A stretch of DNA of 64,000 bases from Paludisphaera borealis (GTDB lineage Bacteria > Planctomycetota > Planctomycetia > Isosphaerales > Isosphaeraceae), in NCBI RefSeq assembly GCF_001956985.1, contig NZ_CP019082.1:3100001-3164000 (forward strand). The letters run 5' to 3'. A program made the translations under genes and the position numbers. The notes beneath the pieces are model-generated. The model had not been told where the DNA came from. It made no database searches and saw only the letters and a list, made by a program, of their open reading frames with translations. Shown piece after piece: positions 1-9,406 of this stretch; position 1 is the stretch's first letter; each line of letters begins with the position of its first letter.

Positions 1-1
1 C

Positions 2-1984
2 AGATCGACGACGCCTGATCGATCATCCGACCACCACGGCTTTTCCCGGCGGCTGCCGGTCGGAGCCGAGGTTCAGCCCGGGGGCGGCGTCCACTTTCGG
101 GTCTGGGCGCCGTTGCGGCGGCGAGTCGAGGTGATCGTCGAGCCGAAGCAAACCTTCGAGCTGAGCCCGGAAGCCGACGGCTATTTTTCCGGCTTCAGTC
201 GGATCGCGGGCGTCGGCTCGCGGTATCGCTACCGGCTGGACGGCGAGAACCGTTTCCCTGACCCGGCGTCACGGTTCCAACCTGAAGGGCCGCACGGACC
301 GTCGCAGGTCGTCGATCCCTCGTCGTTCGCCTGGACCGACGCGAGCTGGAAAGGACTGACCCTCACGGGCCAGGTGCTCTACGAAATGCACGTCGGCTCG
401 TTCACGCGCGAGGGGACGTGGACCGCCGCGATCGAGCGACTGCCCAGGTTGCGCGAGCTGGGCGTCACGACGATCGAACTCATGCCGGTGGCCGAGTTCG
501 CCGGAGCGTTCGGCTGGGGGTACGACGGGGTCGACCTGTTCGCCCCCTACCATTTTTACGGCGAGCCGGACGACGCGCGGCGGTTCGTCGACCGAGCCCA
601 CGCGCTGGGCCTGGGGGTGATCCTCGACGTGGTCTACAACCACTTCGGCCCGGACGGCTGCTATCACAGGGCCTTTTCCGACGATTATCTCCACGTCGAT
701 CGAGCCAGCGGTTGGGGCGACGCCTTGAATTTCGACGGCCCCGGCTCGACGCCGACGCGCGCGTTCTTCATCGCCAACGCCGGCTATTGGATCGACGAAT
801 TCCATTTCGACGGCCTGAGACTCGACGCGACGCAAGCGATCCACGATTCATCGTCCGATCATATCATCACCGCGATTAGCCGGCGGGCTCGCGAGGCGGC
901 CGGCGCGAGGTCGATCCTGATCTTCGCCGAGAACGAGCCGCAGAACGTGCGGCAGATCCGCCCCGAGAGCGTGGGGGGCTTCGGCCTCGACTGCCTCTGG
1001 AACGACGATTTCCATCACGCCTCCCGGGTCGCGCTCACGGGCCGAGCCGAAGCGTACTACGGCGACTACCTCGGCACGCCCCAAGAGCTGATCTCGGCCG
1101 TGAAGTGGGGCTTCTTGTTCCAGGGCCAGACGGTGAAATGGCAGCAGAAGCGGCGGGGCACCCCAACGTTCGGCGTCCCTGCGGCGCACTTCCTGGTCTA
1201 TCTCGAAAACCATGACCAGGTAGCCAACTCGGCGCGAGGGCTACGGCTCATAAACCTCACCAGTCCAGGTCGATACCGGGCGCTCATGGGCCTCTGCCTG
1301 TTGTCGCCGCAGACCCCCCTGCTCTTCCAGGGGCAGGAACTCGGCTCCCGCCGGCCGTTTCTCTACTTCAGCGACCACCACGACGAGCTAGCGAAGGCCG
1401 TCTGCGAGGGGCGTCGCGAGGAGCTTGCGGGGTTCCGGAGCACGACCCATCCCGAGCTTCTCGACTACCTGGCCGATCCGGGCGCCGAGTCGACCTTCTT
1501 GGCGACGAAGCTGGAAGAACCCGCCGATTACCGACGCGTTCCGGAATTCCTGCTCATCCAAGACCTCCTCCAACTACGACGCGACGATCCGATCTTCCGC
1601 GCCCAGAAGTCCGAGTCCATCCAGGGCGCGGTGATAGGTCCCGAAGCGTTCGTGCTGCGATATTTCGGCGACGCGGACGACAGTCGGCTGATCGTGATCA
1701 ACCTCGGCCGCGACCTGTACCCGACCGCCAACACCGAGCCGCTCCTCGCCCCGCCGCCCGGCATGGACTGGTCGGTGCTCTGGTTCAGCGAACATCCCCG
1801 GTACGGCGGTTCGGGCATCCCCCCGCTCGAATCCGGCCAACCCTGGCGCATCGCCGGACACTCGGCCGTCGTCCTGAAGCCGAGCCCCGCCCCCAGCCGC
1901 CCCGACGACCCCGGCATGGGAACCGCGGCGATCGAGGACTACGACATCCACCCGGCGCTTCGTGCGCGTCGTCGAAGCGAATGA
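2..1984 (+). CDS. treZ: malto-oligosyltrehalose trehalohydrolase (TreZ), 5' partial
   Basis: TreZ releases trehalose from maltooligosyl-trehalose in the cytoplasm and is the second step of the TreY/TreZ pathway. The reading frame is open from base 2 and reads RRLPVGAEV...VHFRVWAP, the typical TreZ N-terminal beta-domain start. The TTG at 113 is therefore internal and the true start lies before the window. The GH13 barrel shows the region I motif DVVYNHFGPDG, the nucleophile motif FDGLRLDATQAIHD (about nt 808-849), the acid motif IFAENEP and the LENHDQVAN motif carrying the third catalytic Asp. It converges on the sulfatase gene, with only 18 bases between the stops. The partner genes treY and glgX lie 3' on the opposite strand. 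The family call is secure; only the N-terminus is missing. Confidence 0.93.
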   Translation, partial: RSTTPDRSSDHHGFSRRLPVGAEVQPGGGVHFRVWAPLRRRVEVIVEPKQTFELSPEADGYFSGFSRIAGVGSRYRYRLDGENRFPDPASRFQPEGPHGPSQVVDPSSFAWTDASWKGLTLTGQVLYEMHVGSFTREGTWTAAIERLPRLRELGVTTIELMPVAEFAGAFGWGYDGVDLFAPYHFYGEPDDARRFVDRAHALGLGVILDVVYNHFGPDGCYHRAFSDDYLHVDRASGWGDALNFDGPGSTPTRAFFIANAGYWIDEFHFDGLRLDATQAIHDSSSDHIITAISRRAREAAGARSILIFAENEPQNVRQIRPESVGGFGLDCLWNDDFHHASRVALTGRAEAYYGDYLGTPQELISAVKWGFLFQGQTVKWQQKRRGTPTFGVPAAHFLVYLENHDQVANSARGLRLINLTSPGRYRALMGLCLLSPQTPLLFQGQELGSRRPFLYFSDHHDELAKAVCEGRREELAGFRSTTHPELLDYLADPGAESTFLATKLEEPADYRRVPEFLLIQDLLQLRRDDPIFRAQKSESIQGAVIGPEAFVLRYFGDADDSRLIVINLGRDLYPTANTEPLLAPPPGMDWSVLWFSEHPRYGGSGIPPLESGQPWRIAGHSAVVLKPSPAPSRPDDPGMGTAAIEDYDIHPALRARRRSE

Positions 1985-2002
1985 GACCTCGCGGCGTCGA
2001 TT

Positions 2003-3574
2003 TCACGGCTTCTTGGTCGCCGCGTCGAGCGGCCTGTCGCCGAACGCGGCGCGGGGAGGCTGCGCCGGGACCTTGAGATCACGTCGAAGTCGTTCCAGCT
2101 CCCGCTTCAGCTCCGTCACGACGCCGGAGTTCGCGGGGTCGTCGTAGACGTTGCGCAGCTCGCGCGGATCGTTCTGAAGGTCGAACAGCTCCCAGGCGTC
2201 GAGGTCGGGCGTCGAGAATCTTACCAGCTTGTAGCGGTCGGTGACGACCCCGTGATGGGGGCGCACGTGATGCGGCTCGGGGTACTCGAAATACTCGTAA
2301 TAGAAGCTCTTCCGCCAGTCGGTCGGGGCCTCGCCTCGGAGGATCGGGACAAGGCTTTTCCCCTGGACGTCGGCGGGCGCGGCGACCCCGGCGGCTTCGA
2401 GGAGAGTCGGCGCGAGGTCGATGATCGAGACGAGATGCGCGTCGACGCGGCCCGCCGCGACGACCCCCGGCCAGCGCACCAGGAACGGCGTCTTGAGCGA
2501 TTCCTCGAAGATCCAGCGCTTGTCGAACCACCCGTGTTCGCCCAGGTAGAACCCCTGATCGGAGGCATAGACCACAATCGTGTCGTCGGCCAGGCCCTCG
2601 TCGTCAAGGTATTTCAACATCCGTCCGACGCTCTCGTCGACGCCCTTGACGCACCCCAGATAGTCATGCAGATATCGGTTGTACTTCCATCGAATCAGGT
2701 CGGCGCCCTTGAGGTCGGCCTTGCGAAACGCCTCGTTGCGCGGCTTGTAGTACGCATCCCAAGCTTTGCGCTCGTCGGGCGTGAGCCGCTCGGGGCTATC
2801 GACGAGCTTGAGATCGTCGTCGTTCATCGTCTGGGCGATCGTCATGTCCTGGTCGCGCTCCGCGAGTCCGCGGCCCGAATAGTCGTCGAACAACGTCGGC
2901 GGCTCGGGATAGCGACGGTCGCGGTCATGCCCCAGATGCCGCACGGCGGGCGACCACCGGCGATGCGGCGCCTTGTGCTGACACATCAGCAAGAACGGCT
3001 TCGAGCGGTCGCGGTTCTTCAGCCAGTCAAGCGAGACGTCGGTGATGACGTCGGTGACGTAACCGTCGCGGCGGGCGGTCTTGCCCTGCTCGATCATCGG
3101 CGGATCGTAGTAGATCCCCTGCCCCGGCAGGATGCACCAGTAGTCGAAGCCCGTCGGGTCCGATCCGAGATGCCATTTGCCGACGACGGCCGTCTGGTAT
3201 CCCGCCCCCTTCAGCAGCTTCGGGAACGTCGTCCGGCCGCCGTCGAACCGGCTGTTGGTGTTGTTGTAGAAGCCGTTGATGTGGCTGTACTGGCCAGTGA
3301 GCACCGAGGCCCGGCTCGGCCCGCAGATCGAGTTCGGAACGAGGCAGCGGTCGAACCGTACCCCTTCCTTCGCCAGCCGATCGATGTTCGGCGTGTTCAA
3401 CAGCGCGCGAGGATCGCTGTAAGCGCTTACCGCCTGATACGCATGATCGTCCGAGAAGATGAACAGAATATTGGGGCGTCGTCCGGGCTCGTTCGCAACC
3501 GCCGAGAGTGCGGGCGAAAGCACGGCCAGGGCGAGAATCAACGAGCGGCGGACGCCGGGCGGAATCTGGATCAT
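2003..3574 (-). CDS. exported sulfatase (arylsulfatase A-type, alkaline phosphatase superfamily)
   Basis: This predicted type I sulfatase of 523 aa hydrolyses sulfate esters in the periplasm or outside the cell. A signal peptide covers about residues 1-27 (hydrophobic SLILALAVLSPALSAVA). RPNILFIFSDDHAY follows, with the metal-binding Asp pair at 42-43. Cys84 in ICGPSRASVLTG is the residue converted to formylglycine (C-x-P-S-R signature). The C-terminal part has WELFDLQNDPRELRNVYDDP, typical of the family. The ATG at 3574 has GAGG about 9 bases upstream. The gene lies 66 bases downstream of treY on the same strand and may be co-transcribed with it. The substrate cannot be read from sequence. 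Planctomycetes carry many sulfatases for sulfated polysaccharides, so its place in a trehalose cluster may be incidental. Confidence 0.9.
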   Translation of the reverse strand: MIQIPPGVRRSLILALAVLSPALSAVANEPGRRPNILFIFSDDHAYQAVSAYSDPRALLNTPNIDRLAKEGVRFDRCLVPNSICGPSRASVLTGQYSHINGFYNNTNSRFDGGRTTFPKLLKGAGYQTAVVGKWHLGSDPTGFDYWCILPGQGIYYDPPMIEQGKTARRDGYVTDVITDVSLDWLKNRDRSKPFLLMCQHKAPHRRWSPAVRHLGHDRDRRYPEPPTLFDDYSGRGLAERDQDMTIAQTMNDDDLKLVDSPERLTPDERKAWDAYYKPRNEAFRKADLKGADLIRWKYNRYLHDYLGCVKGVDESVGRMLKYLDDEGLADDTIVVYASDQGFYLGEHGWFDKRWIFEESLKTPFLVRWPGVVAAGRVDAHLVSIIDLAPTLLEAAGVAAPADVQGKSLVPILRGEAPTDWRKSFYYEYFEYPEPHHVRPHHGVVTDRYKLVRFSTPDLDAWELFDLQNDPRELRNVYDDPANSGVVTELKRELERLRRDLKVPAQPPRAAFGDRPLDAATKKP

Positions 3575-3640
3575 CAGCGCGTACCTCGATCTCGGATGGA
3601 CTCGCGGCGACAGGAGTCCGCCGATTATACAAGGGCCGAG

Positions 3641-6600
3641 TCAGGTCTCCACCAGCAACGCGACCGGGAAGTGGGCGAAGACTTCACCGGCGGCCAGCAC
3701 GGTCGTCCCATCGCGGACGGAGCTTGTGACGATCGATCCCGTAAACGCATCCTGATATCGAATTCCCGGTTCGATTCCTGGCAGTTGCAGAGTCGAATCG
3801 CCCCAGACCTCTGGCCCCACGGGGAGGTCGCCGTCGAAGGCGAGGCGGGTGCTCAGCCGAGGCGCGGCGATGATCGCCGACTCCGAGCCGTGGCTGCGAT
3901 GGAACGCGAACAGCGAGGCCTCGCAACGACCGACGGCCGCCAGGGCGCGATATTCACCGATCGCGAACAACTCGGGCGACCGCTTGCGGGCGTGAAGGGC
4001 GCGCCAGTTGACGTAGAGCTTGGCTCGGCCGTCGGCGGGCCCGGCCGAAAGCTCGCGGGCCAGCCCGGCGCGATCGTCGCCCGCGGCGTCGTGGCGGCGG
4101 GAAAGTTCGTCGAGCATCTCGGCCCTTCGGGCGTAGTCGACGGGGCGCCGGTTGTCCGGATCGACGAGGCTGAAGTCCCAGATCTCGGTTCCTTGATACG
4201 TGTCGGGCACGCCGGGCATGGTGAGCTTCAGCAGGGTCTGCGCGAGTCCGTTGATCCGGCCGTGGCGACTGATCATCCGCTGGAACGGGAGGAAGTCCTT
4301 GAAAAACGCGGCGTTCTTCGATCGGTCTAGGATCGCGACGATGAACTTGTCGACGGCCGCGTCGTACTCCTCGTTCGGGTTCTGCCAGCTCGTGTGAACC
4401 TTCGCCTCATGGATCGCCTTGGCCATGTACGCCCGAATGCGGTCGCGGAAGTCGTCGAACGCGGCGGCGTCCATTTCGTCGGTGGGCCAGGCGCCCAGTA
4501 GTGTTTGATAGAGCAGGTACTCCTCGTTGTGCTCGGGGACGCCCGCGTCGTCGACCTGGGCGCGATGGCGGATGTTCAGCTCCGACCACCTCACGAAGGC
4601 GTCGAACCAGGCGTCGGGGATCTCCGAAAGCACGTTGATCCGAGCGCGGACGTCTTCGCTCCGCTTGGTGTCGTGCGTCGACAGGGCGGAGAGCGCGTAC
4701 GGAAAGCGACGAGCCCGCCACGCGTTCCATTTGTGGAGCGAGGCCGGCGATGCGCCAAAGCGGTCGGGTTCGCCCCCGACCTCGTTGAGCGAGGTCAGGC
4801 GATTGTAGATATAAAACGTCGTATCCTCGATCCCCTTGGCCGTGACCGGCGCGGTGACCTGCTGAAACTTGCCGGCGAAATCGACCTGTTCAGGTTCGTT
4901 CTCCGTCAAGACCTCAGGAGTTTCCGACCGGTCGAGCAGCACCCGACGCTGGAATTCGAAGACCGAGCGGCTGATGAGCGGATTGCGCCGGATGGCCGTG
5001 CGGACAGCGCGTCCCACCAGCTCGCGGTCGCGTTCGCCGACATGAGTCCGCGTGATGTAGCTGCGATAGACCGGGAACGCCGCGATCACCTCGCGCAGCG
5101 CGGTCCGCAGCGCGTTGTGAGTGAAATCGCGGGCCCGGCGATCGCGCAGCGCGATCCGTTCAAGATGGTACGCCAGCACGTGAAGCTCGCTGGAGAGCGA
5201 AGCCTCCATGATGAGTTCCTTCTTGGCGTAGACGAGGTCCTTGTAGGTCGTGTCGTCGCCGATCAGCTCGTGGTACTGTCGCGTGAACCGGCTGGCGTTC
5301 GACGTATCGACGAAGAGGCCGTTGATCCGGTTGAGCGCGTCGTAGCCGGACGTTCCGTGCGTCGGCCAGTCTTCGGGGAGCGACTCGTCGAAGCCGAGGA
5401 TCTTCTCGACGACCACATACAACCAAGGGGGCCATCCGGGCCCCGGCGCCGACGCGGCCGTCAGCTCGCGAAGCAGCGGCTCGACCTCGGCCCACGGCGG
5501 ACTCTCGGGGCTCGGGCCCTCTTCGTGTCGGCGCCGGGCGGTAAGCAGGACGAACGTCTCCTGAAGCCGCTGGAGATAGGTGAGCGGGTCGAGCAGACCA
5601 TCGGGATGGTCGATCCGCAGGCCGATCGCGCCGTGGCTCGCCACGATCTCGAGCACGAACTGATGGGTCGCGCGGACGACTTCGTAACGGTCGGCGCGGA
5701 GGGCGACCAGGGCGTTGATGTCGAAGAACCGCCGGTAGTTGATCTCGTCAGAGGCTACACGCCAGTAAGCGAGTCGGTACGGCTGCGCTTCAAGCAGCGC
5801 GTCGAGCGCGTCGAAGCTGCGCGGATCGCCGGGCGCGCCGTTGAGCGTTTCGAGGACCGCCGATACGGCCTCGGCGATCGCCGGCTGCTCGTTCAGGAGG
5901 GCCGAGAGCCGTCGCTTGACGATCTCCTTCTCGCGGTTCCGCTCGGCGACTCGGGCCGGATCAGTCTCATTGTGAGCCGGCAAGTTGCGCGAGGCCGTGA
6001 GGATGCTCTGGAACTCCAGCGCGCCGGGATCGTCGACGCCGAGAGCCGAGGTGATCGGCTCGATCGCGGGCTCGAGAATCGCCTGATAGCTGTGGGGATC
6101 GAGCGGAAACCGATGCTCATGATACTGGATATGGAATGCGCCGGCGTCCTGACCGAGCCGCAGCTCACCCTGTTCGAGAACCTCGCCGTAGAGGCCGCCG
6201 AGGAACGGCAGCAGCACGCGTCCTCGATTCTCGGGACGGGTCGGAGCAGCCCAGTCGATGTCAAACCGCCCGGCGAAGATCGACGCCTGGCCGTTTTCCA
6301 GCACGTCGTTCCACCAGGGATTCTCGTTGCCGAGTATCCCCATGTGGTTGGGCACCACGTCGAGGATCAGGCCGAGGCCGTGCGCGCGCAGGGTCTCCAG
6401 AAGTTCGGCGTGCTCGGCCTCGGTCCCGATCTCGGGATTGAGCTGGCTATGATCGGTGATGTCGTAGCCGTGGGTGCTCCCGGGCGCGGCTTTCAGATAG
6501 GGTGAGGCGTAACATTCGGTGATCCCCAGCTTCGCGAGGTAAGGGACAACGGCCTGCGCGTCGCGGAACTTGAAACCGGCGTGGAACTGGAAGCGATAAG

Positions 6601-6754
6601 TGGCCGTGGGCACGACCCGCCGCCGGCCGATCTCGTCGAGCGCGGCGGTGAGCAATTCCTTGACGTAGCCGACCTGAGCGTCGCGGTTCGCGGACTCGTC
6701 GAGCGTCATGCTCGGCGCGGCCGCCGAGGCGGGGGCGCCTGCTGGCGTTTCCAT
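3641..6754 (-). CDS. treY: malto-oligosyltrehalose synthase (TreY)
   Basis: TreY converts the reducing-end alpha-1,4 bond of maltodextrins to the alpha,alpha-1,1 bond of maltooligosyl-trehalose, the first step of trehalose formation from glycogen. The N-terminal part has TATYRFQFHAGFKF and YASPYLKAAPGSTHGYD, which are TreY-specific, and then VVPNHMGI. The nucleophile region is GLRIDHPDGL, the acid region VVEKILGFDESLPEDW, and STHDTKRSEDVRARI is the TreY signature around the third carboxylate. The C-terminus has MPGVPDTYQGTEIWDFSLVDPDNRRPVD. At 1037 aa it is at the long end for the family because of an N-terminal leader and internal insertions. It lies 75 bases downstream of glgX, so the two are probably one transcription unit. 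The family call is very secure. Confidence 0.96.
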   Translation of the reverse strand: METPAGAPASAAAPSMTLDESANRDAQVGYVKELLTAALDEIGRRRVVPTATYRFQFHAGFKFRDAQAVVPYLAKLGITECYASPYLKAAPGSTHGYDITDHSQLNPEIGTEAEHAELLETLRAHGLGLILDVVPNHMGILGNENPWWNDVLENGQASIFAGRFDIDWAAPTRPENRGRVLLPFLGGLYGEVLEQGELRLGQDAGAFHIQYHEHRFPLDPHSYQAILEPAIEPITSALGVDDPGALEFQSILTASRNLPAHNETDPARVAERNREKEIVKRRLSALLNEQPAIAEAVSAVLETLNGAPGDPRSFDALDALLEAQPYRLAYWRVASDEINYRRFFDINALVALRADRYEVVRATHQFVLEIVASHGAIGLRIDHPDGLLDPLTYLQRLQETFVLLTARRRHEEGPSPESPPWAEVEPLLRELTAASAPGPGWPPWLYVVVEKILGFDESLPEDWPTHGTSGYDALNRINGLFVDTSNASRFTRQYHELIGDDTTYKDLVYAKKELIMEASLSSELHVLAYHLERIALRDRRARDFTHNALRTALREVIAAFPVYRSYITRTHVGERDRELVGRAVRTAIRRNPLISRSVFEFQRRVLLDRSETPEVLTENEPEQVDFAGKFQQVTAPVTAKGIEDTTFYIYNRLTSLNEVGGEPDRFGASPASLHKWNAWRARRFPYALSALSTHDTKRSEDVRARINVLSEIPDAWFDAFVRWSELNIRHRAQVDDAGVPEHNEEYLLYQTLLGAWPTDEMDAAAFDDFRDRIRAYMAKAIHEAKVHTSWQNPNEEYDAAVDKFIVAILDRSKNAAFFKDFLPFQRMISRHGRINGLAQTLLKLTMPGVPDTYQGTEIWDFSLVDPDNRRPVDYARRAEMLDELSRRHDAAGDDRAGLARELSAGPADGRAKLYVNWRALHARKRSPELFAIGEYRALAAVGRCEASLFAFHRSHGSESAIIAAPRLSTRLAFDGDLPVGPEVWGDSTLQLPGIEPGIRYQDAFTGSIVTSSVRDGTTVLAAGEVFAHFPVALLVET

Positions 6755-6829
6755 ATTTTTACTCCCAATTCATTTGGGTCGTCCGGTCGCGGGCGAATCG
6801 AATCGTAGAACGCGCCAGCGCGAAGGCCA

Positions 6830-9061
6830 TCAGACTTCGCGGGACGGCGTCCGCTGCGACGACGGCACCGGCGGCGACGGCTTCCTCGCCTCGCGGCGCA
6901 GCGCCTCGGCTTGCGATCGCGAGACAAGCGGCTGAGTCTCCGTCGTATCTCTCGTCAGGAAAACAACCATCGATCGATCGCGCAGATTGTACACCGCGCC
7001 CCCCTTGCAAGCGACCGTTTCCTGTACGTCGTCGTAAGTGTCGATCGAACGCTCCCAGATTTGATCGGGCTTGGTCTCGGGCAAGGTGAACGGGATGGCT
7101 TCGTGATGGGCGTTGAGTAAGATCAGCGCGGTGTCGTCGACGATCGGCTCGCCGCGCTCGTCGACGTCGTCGATGATGTCGCCGGCCAGTCGCACGCCCA
7201 GGCACTTGACGTAGCCGCGGTTCCAGTCGTCGTCGGTCATCTCGGTTCCCGTCGGCTCCAGGAACGAGATGTCCTTGATGTCAGAGCCTCGAAGGGCCCG
7301 ACCCTGGAAGAACTTGCGACGCTGAAAGACGGGATGTTCACGCCAGAGTTGGGAGAGGGTCTGGGTGAATCCGAGGAAGTCGCGCTGCGCGTCGTTCAGT
7401 TCCCAGTTGAGCCAGGTCAGTTCGTTGTCCTGACAGTAGGTGTTGTTGTTACCGTGCTGAGTGTGGCCGATCTCGTCGCCGGCGAGTAGCATGGGGACGC
7501 CCTGCGAGAGCATCAGCGTGGTCAGGAAGTTCCGCTTCTGGCGGCTGCGAAGGGCCAGAATTCCGGGATCGTCGGTCGGTCCCTCGACGCCGCCGTTCCA
7601 ACTGTCGTTGTTGCCCGCGCCGTCGCGGTTCTCCTCGCCGTTGGCCTCGTTGTGCTTCTCGTTGTAGGAGACGAGGTCCTCGAGCGAGAAGCCGTCGTGG
7701 CAGGTGATGAAATTTATGCTCGCGTACGGCGCGCGGCCGGTCTGCTGATACAGGTCGCTCGACCCCGCCAGCCGGGAGGCGAACTCCGAGACCGTGCCGC
7801 CGTCTCCCTTCCAGAATCGGCGGACGTTGTCGCGGTACTTGCCGTTCCACTCGGTCCATAGAACCGGGAAGTAGCCGACCTGATAGCCGCCGGGCCCCAC
7901 GTCCCAGGGTTCGGCGATCAGCTTGACCTGCGATAGGATCGGGTCTTGATGGATGATGTCGAAGAAGGCGCCCAGGCGATCGACCTCGTACAGCTCGCGG
8001 GCCAGCGTGCTGGCGAGGTCGAACCGAAAGCCGTCGACGTGCATGTCGACCACCCAGTACCGCAGGCTGTCCATGATCAATTGCAGAACCTGCGGATGGC
8101 TCATGTTGAACGTATTGCCGCAGCCGGTGAAATCCATGTAATACCGCGGGTCGGGGGCGAGCCGATAATAGCTCACGTCGTCGATGCCGCGGAACGAGAG
8201 CGTGGGGCCGAGTTGATTGCCCTCGGCCGTGTGGTTGTAGACGACGTCGAGAATCACTTCGATCCCCGCCGCGTGCAGCGACCTCACCATCATCTTGAAG
8301 TCGCGCACCGCCGTCTGCGGATCGGGAGTCGTCGCGTACCTCGGTTCGGGCGCGAAGAAGCCCAGCGTGTTGTATCCCCAGTAATTCACCTGGCCGCGAT
8401 CGATCAGGAATCGATCGTCGATATAATAATGGATGGGCAGCAGCTCGACGGCCGTGACCCCGAGACTGAGCAGATGCTGGATCGCCGCCTCGGAGGCGAT
8501 GCCGGCGTACGTCCCGCGAAGCTTCTCCGGGACCTCCGGCATGAGCTTTGTGAACCCCTTGACGTGCAGTTCGTAGATGAACGTCTTGTGCCAGGGAGTC
8601 AAGGGGGGCCGGTCGTCGCCCCAGGTGAACGAGGTGTCAGCCACGGCGGCCAGAGGTGCGAACGCCGCGCTGTCGCGGTCGTCGAAGCTCAGGTCGGCGT
8701 CGGGACTCTGGAGCTGGTAGCCGAACAGCGAATCGTCCCACTTCACGTCGCGGCCGATCGCCTTGGCGTAGGGATCGAGAAGAATCTTGTGCGGATTGAA
8801 CCGATGTCCGTTCTGCGGCTCATAAGGACCATGCACCCGGTAACCATAGAGCTGGCCGGGGATGATGTCCGGAAAGTAGCTGTGCCAGACCCGGGAAGTC
8901 TGCTCCTGCAACGGAAAGGTCGCCGACTCCTTCACGTCGTCGGGACCGTCGAACAAGCAGAGTTCGACCCGAGTCGCGTTCTCCGCGAACAGACTGAAAT
9001 TCACTCCGGCTCCGTCCCAGGTCGCTCCAAGTGGGAAAGGTCGGCCAGGCCAGACGCGCAT
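6830..9061 (-). CDS. glgX: glycogen debranching enzyme GlgX/TreX (isoamylase type)
   Basis: This GH13 isoamylase-type enzyme hydrolyses alpha-1,6 branches of glycogen and supplies linear maltodextrins to TreY. The chosen ATG at 9061 gives [19 protein letters not shown], the standard start of the family, and a 743-aa protein of normal length. An in-frame upstream extension to 9346 is arginine/serine-rich and does not look like protein. Motifs in order are the CBM48-like N-terminal domain, [14 protein letters not shown], the nucleophile motif [15 protein letters not shown], the acid motif [14 protein letters not shown], and [17 protein letters not shown]. No strong ribosome binding site is seen before this ATG, so the start is the weak point. 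It is the first gene of the apparent glgX-treY-sulfatase unit. Confidence 0.93.
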   Translation of the reverse strand: MRVWPGRPFPLGATWDGAGVNFSLFAENATRVELCLFDGPDDVKESATFPLQEQTSRVWHSYFPDIIPGQLYGYRVHGPYEPQNGHRFNPHKILLDPYAKAIGRDVKWDDSLFGYQLQSPDADLSFDDRDSAAFAPLAAVADTSFTWGDDRPPLTPWHKTFIYELHVKGFTKLMPEVPEKLRGTYAGIASEAAIQHLLSLGVTAVELLPIHYYIDDRFLIDRGQVNYWGYNTLGFFAPEPRYATTPDPQTAVRDFKMMVRSLHAAGIEVILDVVYNHTAEGNQLGPTLSFRGIDDVSYYRLAPDPRYYMDFTGCGNTFNMSHPQVLQLIMDSLRYWVVDMHVDGFRFDLASTLARELYEVDRLGAFFDIIHQDPILSQVKLIAEPWDVGPGGYQVGYFPVLWTEWNGKYRDNVRRFWKGDGGTVSEFASRLAGSSDLYQQTGRAPYASINFITCHDGFSLEDLVSYNEKHNEANGEENRDGAGNNDSWNGGVEGPTDDPGILALRSRQKRNFLTTLMLSQGVPMLLAGDEIGHTQHGNNNTYCQDNELTWLNWELNDAQRDFLGFTQTLSQLWREHPVFQRRKFFQGRALRGSDIKDISFLEPTGTEMTDDDWNRGYVKCLGVRLAGDIIDDVDERGEPIVDDTALILLNAHHEAIPFTLPETKPDQIWERSIDTYDDVQETVACKGGAVYNLRDRSMVVFLTRDTTETQPLVSRSQAEALRREARKPSPPVPSSQRTPSREV

Positions 9062-9311
9062 GGAAAATAACCCCGAGGATGGTGTGCCCGCGGAAGTGGT
9101 GGGAGCCCGGGCTCCAGCACCGTTGCTGGTGTCGACTTCCGGGACGCGGCGATGAATCACCAGCAAATCGCGTACCAAGCGCATGGCACGTGGCGGCTTC
9201 GATTCCGATCCCACAGGCGTCGTGGCTATCGACGACTTGACGCGACGCCTGGGAGGGCGGCGAGTGCGAAGCGCCCTGCGTCTTGGCGCGATGCTCGACG
9301 ACCGAGATCGT

Positions 9312-9343
9312 GAAATAAGAACGGGGAGCGGAGGCTCCCCGTT
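9312..9343 (-). terminator. probable intrinsic terminator of the 9407-11968 gene
   Basis: A perfect 10-bp stem (9320-9329 with 9334-9343) with a 4-base loop lies 64 bases after the stop of the minus-strand surface-protein gene. On the minus strand the stem is followed by CTTATTT. Position and shape fit a rho-independent terminator. The rest of 9062-9406, between the glgX start and this gene's stop, shows nothing else recognisable. Confidence 0.6.
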
Positions 9344-9406
9344 CACGAAACCGCAGGCGAAGGCAGGGGAGACGCCCCCCTGCTCGCCAAGTACCGCATG
9401 CGCCGT

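Noticed and set aside
2252-4330. Plus-strand open frame of 692 codons
   Set aside because: It is antisense to the sulfatase and TreY genes, whose catalytic motifs are clear; the frame has shadow composition only.
4505-6505. Plus-strand open frame of 666 codons
   Set aside because: It is antisense to TreY, with no recognisable motif.
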